From positions 317,891 through 381,890 of the forward strand of contig NZ_LR130816.1 of NCBI RefSeq assembly GCF_900626145.1: a stretch of 64,000 bases of DNA, read 5' to 3'. The position numbers were made by a program, and so were the translations under genes. This document shows, in pieces, positions 57,879 to 64,000 of the stretch (position 1 is the first letter of the stretch; every line of letters begins with the position of its first letter). The notes under the pieces were generated by a model. The model made no database searches. It saw only the letters and a program-made list of their open reading frames with translations, and was not told where the DNA came from. The DNA comes from Intestinimonas timonensis (lineage in GTDB: Bacteria > Bacillota > Clostridia > Oscillospirales > Oscillospiraceae).

Positions 57879-58518
57879 GATCGACTGGAAGGAGGCCCGC
57901 CGGTATCTGGGGCTCCACCGCCCCGGCGGCAATGTGGACGAACAGCTGGAGGACACCCTCCATTCCTGCGGGGCGGAGCTGGAGGCCACTGCCCGCCCAA
58001 GGGCGGTGTGGCGCCGTTTTCCACTGACGGTGGAAAACGGGATGGTGACCTGCGCCGGTATGGTCATCCCCAGCGCCCACCTGGCCCGGCACCTCAAAAG
58101 CTGCGGGGAGGTGTATCTCTTCGCCGCCACCCTGGGGGCGGAGACCGACCGGCTCCTCCGCCGCTCGGCCGTCACCCAGGTGAGCCGGGCCGTCATCCTC
58201 CAGGCCTGTGCCGCCTCCCTACTGGAGGCCTACTGCGATGAGTGCTGCGACGGTCTGGCCCATGAAGTCGCCCCGGAAGGGCTCTTCCTCCGGCCCCGGT
58301 TCAGCCCCGGCTACGGCGACTTCCCCATCGCCTTTCAGCGCCCCCTGCTGGAGGCCCTGGAGGCCTCCAAGCGCATCGGCCTCACCGCCACCGAGACCAT
58401 GATGCTCACCCCCACCAAGTCGGTCACCGCCGTGGTGGGGCTCTCCCCCACCCCCTGGTGCCCTCCCACCGGCTGCGCCGCCTGCGGCAAGACCGACTGC
58501 GCCTTCCGGAAGGGCTGA
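57871..58518 (+). CDS. Free-standing methionine synthase activation-domain-like protein
   Basis: 215 residues. It matches the MetH reactivation (AdoMet-binding) domain type: VYLFAATLGAETDRLLRRSAV, ASLLEAYCDECCDGLAHE, RFSPGYGDFPIAFQRPLLEALEASKRIGLTATETMMLTPTKSVTAVVGLS. It ends in a cysteine-rich CAACGKTDCAFRKG. It lies between metF and a metH lacking this domain, so it most likely supplies reactivation of cobalamin in trans. Confidence 0.88.
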   Translation: MAEIDWKEARRYLGLHRPGGNVDEQLEDTLHSCGAELEATARPRAVWRRFPLTVENGMVTCAGMVIPSAHLARHLKSCGEVYLFAATLGAETDRLLRRSAVTQVSRAVILQACAASLLEAYCDECCDGLAHEVAPEGLFLRPRFSPGYGDFPIAFQRPLLEALEASKRIGLTATETMMLTPTKSVTAVVGLSPTPWCPPTGCAACGKTDCAFRKG

Positions 58519-58554
58519 GCACCCATACCATTTCATAGATAAAGGAGTCCACCC

Positions 58555-60936
58555 ATGAACATCAGAGAAGAACTGGCCCGTCGGGTGCTCATTTTCGACG
58601 GCGGCATGGGCACCATGCTCCAGGCCGCCGGCCTCCCCGCCGGCTATGAGCCGGAGCTGTGGAACCTGGAGCGGCCCGACGCCGTCCGGACCGTCCACGC
58701 CCAGTACCTGGCCGCCGGAGCCGATATCGTCACCACCAACACCTTCGGCGCCAACGCCGTCAAGCTCGCCGGCCATCCGGTGGAGGAGATCGTCACCGCC
58801 GCCGTATCCCTGGCCCGGGAGGCCGTGGCCGAGCACGGCAGCGGCTTTGTGGCGCTGGACCTGGGCCCCACCGGCCGTCTGCTGCGCCCCATGGGAGACC
58901 TGCCCTTTGAGGAGGCGGTGGCCGCCTACGCCCCCGCCGTCCGGGCGGGTGCCGCCGCCGGGGCCGACCTGGTGCTCATTGAGACCATGAGCGACCTCTA
59001 CGAGGCCAAGGCCGCCGTCCTGGCCGCCAAGGAAAACTGCGATCTGCCCATCTTCGTCTCGGTGGTGCTGGACCAGACCGGGCGGATGCTCACCGGCGGC
59101 GACCTCTCCTCCGCCGTGGCCCTGCTGGAGGGCCTGGGGGTGGACGCCATCGGCCTCAACTGCGGTCTGGGCCCCGAGCAGATGGCCGCCCTCTTCCCGG
59201 AGATGCTCCGCCTCACCTCCCTTCCCGTGCTCATCCAGCCCAACGCCGGCCTCCCCGAATGTGTGGACGGCTGCACCCACTTCCGGGTGGGGCCCGAGGA
59301 CTTTGCCGCCGCCATGGCGGAGCTGGTCAAGTCCGGTCTCCGGGTGGCGGGAGGCTGCTGCGGCACCACCCCGGAGCACATCCGGGCCCTCTCGGCCCAC
59401 TGCCGGGACCTGCCCGCCCTGCCCGTTGCCCCCAAGCACCGGACCTGGGTGTCCTCCTACGCCCGCACCGTGGTCTTTGGGGAAAAGCCCGTGCTCATCG
59501 GCGAGCGCATCAATCCCACCGGCAAGCCCCGGCTCAAGGAAGCCCTCCGGTCGGGGGATATGGACTACGTTCTCCGGCTGGCCATCGAGCAGCAGGAGAA
59601 GGGGGCCCAGGTACTGGATGTGAACGTGGGCCTCCCCGAGGTGGACGAGCCCGCCCTCCTGCCCCGGACGGTGGAGGAGCTCCAGGCCGTCACCGACCTC
59701 CCCCTCCAGATCGACACCAACCACCCGGAGGCCATGGCCGCCGCCATGCGGTGCTACAACGGCCGGCCCCTGGTGAACTCGGTGAGCGGCAAGGCCGAGA
59801 GCATGGCCGCCGTCTTCCCCCTCCTGAAACAATACGGCGGCACCGCCATCGCCCTTACCCTGGACGAAAACGGCATCCCCGCCACCGCTGAGGAGCGGGT
59901 GGCCATTGCCCAAAGGATCATCGACACCGCCGCCAGCTACGGCATTCCCAAAGAGGACCTCATCTTCGACCCCCTGGCCCTCACCATCAGCGCCGACCAG
60001 AGCGCCGCCGCCGTCACATTGGAGACGGTGGAGCGCATCACCCGGGAGCTAGGCTGCCGCACCAGCCTGGGGGTTTCCAACGTGTCCTTCGGCCTGCCCC
60101 GGCGGGAGGCGGTCAACTCCGCCTTCTTCCTGCTGGCCCTGGAGCACGGCCTGTCCGCCGCCATTCTGAACCCCAACTCCGCCCCAATGACCGACGCCCT
60201 GCGGGCCTACTGCGCCCTGAAGGGGCTGGACCCCAACTGTCAGGACTACATCGCCGCCATGGCTGGGGAGACCGCCCCCGCCCCCACGCCCGCCGCGCCT
60301 GCCGCCGGCATGGACCTGGGCGCCGCCGTGGAGCGCGGCCTCAAGGAGAGCGCCGTAGCCGCCGCCAAGGCGGCCCTGGACGGTGGCAAAGCCCCCATGG
60401 AGCTCATCGACGGCGGGCTCATCCCCGCTCTGGACCGGGTGGGCGCCGCCTTCGAGACGGGCAAACTCTACCTCCCCCAGCTCCTCATGAGCGCCGAGGC
60501 GGCCAAGGCCGTCTTTGAGCTTCTCCGGGGGGCCATGACCAAAGAGGGGGAGCGCCCCGCCGCCAAGGCCAAGGTGGTCCTCTCCACCGTGAAGGGGGAC
60601 GTCCACGACATCGGCAAGAACATCGTCAAGGTGCTGCTGGAGAACTACGGCTATCAGGTGGTGGACCTGGGGAAGGACGTCTCCCCCCAGGCCGTGGCCG
60701 ACGCCGTGGTCCGAGAGCACGCCGCCTTCTGCGGTCTCTCCGCCCTCATGACCACCACCGTTGGAGCCATGGAGGAGACCATCGACCTCCTCCGCCGTGA
60801 GGCCCCCTGGTGCAAGGTCATGGTGGGGGGCGCCGTCCTCACGGAGGATTACGCCCGGCGGATGGGCGCCGACTTCTACGGGAAGGACGCCATGAGCGAC
60901 GTGCGCTACGCCGACGGTGTCACCGAAGCCGGCTGA
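58555..60936 (+). CDS. metH: Cobalamin-dependent methionine synthase without activation domain
   Basis: 793 residues from ATG 58555 behind AAAGGAG. Domains: homocysteine-binding barrel (FDGGMGTMLQAAGL, Zn ligands in LNCGLGP and RVAGGCCGTTPEHI near residue 265), pterin-binding barrel (PVLIGERINPTGKPRLKEAL, ASYGIPKEDLIFDPLALTIS), cobalamin cap, and B12 domain with the ligand histidine in GDVHDIGKNIV (near residue 684). It ends after the B12 domain; the approximately 330-residue reactivation domain of E. coli MetH is absent and a separate gene upstream appears to replace it. Confidence 0.95.
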   Translation: MNIREELARRVLIFDGGMGTMLQAAGLPAGYEPELWNLERPDAVRTVHAQYLAAGADIVTTNTFGANAVKLAGHPVEEIVTAAVSLAREAVAEHGSGFVALDLGPTGRLLRPMGDLPFEEAVAAYAPAVRAGAAAGADLVLIETMSDLYEAKAAVLAAKENCDLPIFVSVVLDQTGRMLTGGDLSSAVALLEGLGVDAIGLNCGLGPEQMAALFPEMLRLTSLPVLIQPNAGLPECVDGCTHFRVGPEDFAAAMAELVKSGLRVAGGCCGTTPEHIRALSAHCRDLPALPVAPKHRTWVSSYARTVVFGEKPVLIGERINPTGKPRLKEALRSGDMDYVLRLAIEQQEKGAQVLDVNVGLPEVDEPALLPRTVEELQAVTDLPLQIDTNHPEAMAAAMRCYNGRPLVNSVSGKAESMAAVFPLLKQYGGTAIALTLDENGIPATAEERVAIAQRIIDTAASYGIPKEDLIFDPLALTISADQSAAAVTLETVERITRELGCRTSLGVSNVSFGLPRREAVNSAFFLLALEHGLSAAILNPNSAPMTDALRAYCALKGLDPNCQDYIAAMAGETAPAPTPAAPAAGMDLGAAVERGLKESAVAAAKAALDGGKAPMELIDGGLIPALDRVGAAFETGKLYLPQLLMSAEAAKAVFELLRGAMTKEGERPAAKAKVVLSTVKGDVHDIGKNIVKVLLENYGYQVVDLGKDVSPQAVADAVVREHAAFCGLSALMTTTVGAMEETIDLLRREAPWCKVMVGGAVLTEDYARRMGADFYGKDAMSDVRYADGVTEAG

Positions 60937-60976
60937 TCTCTCCCGTGGGTTTTTGTGGAAACCGACATACTTCCAG

Positions 60977-61005
60977 TTGCTTTTTTCCAACGCGGACGGT
61001 ATACT
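60977..61005 (+). promoter_or_regulatory. Predicted promoter of the SLH-domain gene
   Basis: -35 TTGCTT (60977-60982), 17 bases, -10 TATACT (61000-61005), 63 bases before the start. Confidence 0.65.
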
Positions 61006-61068
61006 GGATGTTAGAAGCTTATGTCGACCGCTCCGGCCGACCACCAAATGCCCATGGAGGTGTCACGC

Positions 61069-63414
61069 ATGAAAGTGAAACGACTGCTCTCCGGCCTGCT
61101 GGCGCTGGTCATGGTCCTGACCGCGACCATTCTGCCCGCATCCGCCGCCACCACCTTTCCCGATATCCAGAGCCACTGGGCCAAGAGCTACATTGAGGCC
61201 ATGACGGCCGCCGGGATGTTCAAGGGCTACGAGGACGGCAACTTCAAGCCGGAAAACCAGCTCACTACCGCTGAAGCCCTGGCGCTGTGCGCCCGGACCG
61301 TGGGTCTGGACTCCAGCACTACCATGGATATCGCCACCGACTACTATGACACGGTGAAGACCACGCTCAACAACGAGCAGACCTGGTTCTATCAGGAGTT
61401 CTCCATCTGTCTGGCCACCGGTATCCTCACCACCTCCGACCTGAAGAGCCTCTACCAGTCCGGCGACCTCACCGACCCCATTGCCAAGGAGGACCTGGCC
61501 GTCTATCTGGTCCGTGCCATGCAGCTGGGCCCCATGGCCGAACGGCTCACCTCCTATCCTCTGACCTTTGATGACGCCTCCTCCATCTCCGCCGACGCCA
61601 AGCCCTCGGTGTACCTGCTCCACGTCTACGGCATCGTGGAGGGCGACGAGTTCAACGACTTCAGCCCCAAGCTGAACGTCACCCGGGCCGTCATGGCCAC
61701 CATGCTCACCCGGGCCATCGCCTACATGCAGGCCCACGGCACCTCTCCCGACCTGCCCGAGTACACCGACTACGCCTTCCGTCAGGGCGTCATCTCCTCG
61801 GTCTCTACCACCAACGGTGTCATCCAGCTCTCCCTGAACAGCGACCTCACCGGCGCCGCCATCGGTACCGTCACCCTGCCCGCCAACGTGAAGATCTATG
61901 AGAACAACATGGAGACCACCTCCTCCGCCCTGAAGAACGGACGCCATGCCCGGGTCTGCCTGGACAGCTCCGGCACACCCTTCGCCGTCCGGGTCAGCGG
62001 TGAGCTGGAGACCTTTACCGCCACTGTCAACGGCATCGACGGCAAGAATGTAGCCGTCACCGCCGACGGCACCGGCCGGCTCCTCACCATGGACCGCCTC
62101 ACCCAGGTCCAGATCGGAACCAAGACCACCGGCGACTACTCCATTGTGGACTCCGGCGCCAACTACACCACCGCCGTGTGCAAGCTGGACGACCAGGGCC
62201 GTCTGGTGGCTATCCAGTTCACCGGCGGCACCTCCACCGTGGAGGGCATCCTCTCCGACTACATCAAGGCCTCTACCAGCTCCGCCAACGCCACCATCCA
62301 GCTCATCGGTTTTGATGGCGTCACCCGGACCTACACCATCCCCTCCGACGCCACCATCACCGTGGACGGCCTGGTGGACTCTCTGAGCAGCTCCCTCAAG
62401 GACAGCTACGTAATCCTCCGCCTGCTGGATGAGGACGCCTCCGTCCAGTCGGTCTCCGTGGACACCAAGTCCAACTATGTCCAGGGCGTCATCAAGTCCG
62501 TGGACTCCTCTGACGACACCATCTCCATCACCCGGCTGTCCAACGACCGCACCGCCACCTACGACGTCACCTCTTCCGCCGTCATCACCTACGACGGGGA
62601 GACCACCCGCCTCAAGGACCTGGACAAGAACGACTTCGTTACCATCCTCCTCAACGAGAGTGACGACGCCACCATGATCCAGGCCTACCCCAGCTCCACC
62701 ACCACCGAGGGCACCATCAGTGAGCGGACCTTCGGCTCCGGTACCGACACCACCATCACCTTCGTGGTCACGCAGAAGGATGGCACCAAGGTGAGCTTCA
62801 AGGTGGACCTGTCCGATCCCCCCGTCGTGGAGCGGGACGATGAGGACTCCACCGTGGATAAGCTCCGGGTGGGCGACGAGGTGGAGTTCACCGTCCGCTA
62901 CGGCGATGTGACCCGCATCGAGGCCACCACCCAGAATGTCAACCTCACCGGTACCGTGGAGCGCATCATCCAGGAAAAGAGCGGCTACACCCTGGAGATG
63001 CTCCTCTCCGATGGTGAAGAGGTCTCCTACACCGTGGACAACTCCGTCTCCGTCACCCAGAACAACAAGGAGGTCGCCCTCTCCTCCCTGAAGCCCGGCT
63101 ATAAGCTGGGGCTGGCCGTCAACGGCGACCAGGTCGTGGCCATCGAGCTCCAGCAGGCCGTCAATACCGGCAACAAGGTTTCGGGCACCATCCTCTACGT
63201 GGACTACTCCGAGGACATCATCTATCTCCGGGCCACCACCGACACCGGCAGCGAGGAGATGGTCACCGTGGAGGTCCCCTCCTCCGCCGTCATCCTCAAC
63301 GCCTCCACCGGCGGCACCCTGGTCCTCCGGGACCTGGACACCGGTGACAGCATCGAGGTCAACGGCGCTTATAGCGGCACCATCTTCCAGGCCACCATCA
63401 TTCTCCGCCAGTAA
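61069..63414 (+). CDS. Secreted S-layer-homology (SLH) domain protein
   Basis: 781 residues from ATG 61069 behind GGAGGTG. Signal peptide MKVKRLLSGLLALVMVLTATILPASAA. SLH units: FPDIQSHWAKSYIEAMTAAGMFKGYEDGNFKPENQLTTAEA (residues 30-70), a degenerate second one (about 95-150) and YGIVEGDEFNDFSPKLNVTRAVMATMLTRAIAY (about 185-225). The remaining 550 residues are Thr/Ser/Asp-rich, β-type, with recurring segments such as GVIKSVDSSDDTISI, GTVERIIQEKSGYTLEM and GTILYVDYSEDIIYL that look like one repeating β-domain. No enzyme motif. It is anchored to the cell wall and displayed outside. Confidence 0.88.
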   Translation: MKVKRLLSGLLALVMVLTATILPASAATTFPDIQSHWAKSYIEAMTAAGMFKGYEDGNFKPENQLTTAEALALCARTVGLDSSTTMDIATDYYDTVKTTLNNEQTWFYQEFSICLATGILTTSDLKSLYQSGDLTDPIAKEDLAVYLVRAMQLGPMAERLTSYPLTFDDASSISADAKPSVYLLHVYGIVEGDEFNDFSPKLNVTRAVMATMLTRAIAYMQAHGTSPDLPEYTDYAFRQGVISSVSTTNGVIQLSLNSDLTGAAIGTVTLPANVKIYENNMETTSSALKNGRHARVCLDSSGTPFAVRVSGELETFTATVNGIDGKNVAVTADGTGRLLTMDRLTQVQIGTKTTGDYSIVDSGANYTTAVCKLDDQGRLVAIQFTGGTSTVEGILSDYIKASTSSANATIQLIGFDGVTRTYTIPSDATITVDGLVDSLSSSLKDSYVILRLLDEDASVQSVSVDTKSNYVQGVIKSVDSSDDTISITRLSNDRTATYDVTSSAVITYDGETTRLKDLDKNDFVTILLNESDDATMIQAYPSSTTTEGTISERTFGSGTDTTITFVVTQKDGTKVSFKVDLSDPPVVERDDEDSTVDKLRVGDEVEFTVRYGDVTRIEATTQNVNLTGTVERIIQEKSGYTLEMLLSDGEEVSYTVDNSVSVTQNNKEVALSSLKPGYKLGLAVNGDQVVAIELQQAVNTGNKVSGTILYVDYSEDIIYLRATTDTGSEEMVTVEVPSSAVILNASTGGTLVLRDLDTGDSIEVNGAYSGTIFQATIILRQ

Positions 63415-63426
63415 GAGCACTTCGCG

Positions 63427-63459
63427 CAGGGTCTCGCTTTTTGGGGAGCGGGGCCCTGT
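63427..63459 (+). terminator. Weak hairpin after the SLH gene
   Basis: CAGGG-CTCGCT / AGCGGGG-CCCTG type stem with mismatches followed by few Ts; may or may not terminate. Confidence 0.4.
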
Positions 63460-63500
63460 GCCATTTTATCCGATCATCTAGTAATAGGAGCGATTTTGCA

Positions 63501-63772
63501 ATGTCTCAGAATGTTCAGAATTTGATGGAGGAGATCGTCCTCCAGAATGTGGATTCCGTCATGGCATCGCAGGGCTGCTGCACCTGCGATGTCTGCCGGA
63601 CCGATGTGATTGCGTATGCCCTCAACCACCTCCCTCCGCACTATGTGTCCACTCTCCACGCCGGCTGATGGTCAAGCTGAGCAACTGCGCCCTGCAGTCC
63701 CAGGCTGACGTCACCGCCGCCCTCAGCGAGGCTGCGCTCTTGATCTCCAAGCATCCCCGCCATCCCGTCTGA
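63501..63772 (+). pseudogene. ComFB-like late competence protein, frameshifted
   Basis: ATG 63501 behind AATAGGAG. The first 55 codons read MSQNVQNLMEEIVLQNVDSV... CCTCDVCRTDVIAYALNHLPPHYVSTLHAG and then stop at 63668. In the next frame MVKLSNCALQSQADVTAALSEAALLISKHPRHPV continues to a stop at 63772, which is the normal ending of these proteins. Inserting four bases such as GAGC after GGC gives HAGELMVKL. The CxxC-xxD cysteines suggest a metal site. The family's role in competence is named after Bacillus ComFB and poorly defined. Confidence 0.75.
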
Positions 63773-63846
63773 TCATACGACAGCCGCAGTCAAAAAGGAC
63801 CCGCCCTGGGGCAGAGCGCTGAACAGATCCAGTAAAAACGGACAGT

Positions 63847-63897
63847 GACAAAAGCCCCCCTGATGTAGGAAAATAGACTACATCAGGGGGTTTTGTC
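63847..63897 (+). promoter_or_regulatory. Long hairpin at the left end of an IS3-type element
   Basis: Arms 63847-63868 and 63878-63897 pair over about 20 bp (GACAAAA...CCCCCTGATGTAG with CTACATCAGGGGG-TTTTGTC), loop GAAAATAGA. The right arm contains the only Shine-Dalgarno-like GGGGG for the ORF that begins one base later, and it also looks like a terminator against incoming transcription. Confidence 0.65.
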
Positions 63898-64000
63898 ATG
63901 AAGAAACGAAATTACACACACGTTCAAATGCTTTTACCAGAGATCAAGGCCATGTTGGCAGAGGGGAAAACACAGCGGGAAGTCGCAGAATACTATGGCT
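63898..64000 (+). CDS. IS3-family transposase OrfA-like protein (partial, N-terminus only)
   Basis: 34 codons to the right edge: MKKRNYTHVQMLLPEIKAML then an HTH start (EGKTQREVAEYYG). This is the beginning of the small helix-turn-helix protein (OrfA) of IS3-type elements. The rest lies outside the window. Confidence 0.75.
   Translation, partial: MKKRNYTHVQMLLPEIKAMLAEGKTQREVAEYYG

Overview
The window reads as about 64 kb of chromosome from a GC-rich, anaerobic, Gram-positive gut bacterium of the Oscillospiraceae type (Flavonifractor / Intestinimonas / Lawsonibacter relatives). The reasons are the high GC, an 1188-residue pyruvate:ferredoxin oxidoreductase, an indolepyruvate:ferredoxin oxidoreductase, a two-gene ThrE exporter, an S-layer-homology protein, UTRA-type GntR regulators and a fructoselysine (Amadori product) locus. 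The assignment is by family content only; no species was tested. I saw no rRNA, tRNA or CRISPR array.

Layout, left part (1-10.4 kb): HAD phosphatase start, split threonine/serine exporter, a DUF3783 protein, nifU-nifS, a frameshifted MATE transporter, then the wreck of an integrative conjugative element beside rlmCD (parA 5' end, T4CP fragment, GGDEF fragment and an AT-rich tail grafted onto the methyltransferase), a lipoprotein and a frameshifted IS110 element. Middle (10.4-32.6 kb): secA with a 173-bp hairpin-rich duplication after its stop, pgeF, a peptide-type binding lipoprotein, purL, a small unknown gene, a histidine kinase-GNAT pair, a radical-SAM/DUF4130 DNA-repair-like pair behind a LexA-like box, PFOR, a ComM-like ATPase, a 271-bp element of six hairpins inside an outer inverted repeat, thiI and cinA.

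Right part (32.6-64 kb): an arylacetate/arylpyruvate block (SSS symporter, acyl-CoA synthetase, TrpR-like regulator, iorA, iorB, paaK, tandem-ACT protein), whose three divergent or separate units share a palindromic box at their promoters; a fructoselysine operon (polyamine-type ABC importer, deglycase, epimerase, kinase) with two divergent GntR/UTRA regulators; a YczE-type membrane protein divergent from a TetR regulator; a complete branched-chain amino acid importer (livJHMGF); a PAP2 phosphatase; a methionine block (metF, a free-standing MetH activation-like protein, metH without that domain); an S-layer-homology protein; a broken ComFB-like gene; and the start of an IS3-type element at the right edge.

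How it fits together: PFOR and IOR connect 2-oxoacid metabolism to ferredoxin; the IOR-PaaK-ACT block interconverts aryl acids and aryl 2-oxoacids; the frl block and liv importer bring in glycated lysine and amino acids; metF-metH closes one-carbon transfer to homocysteine. Four genes carry small indels (MATE, IS110 transposase, YczE, ComFB-like), which are either real decay or assembly errors and deserve read-level checking.
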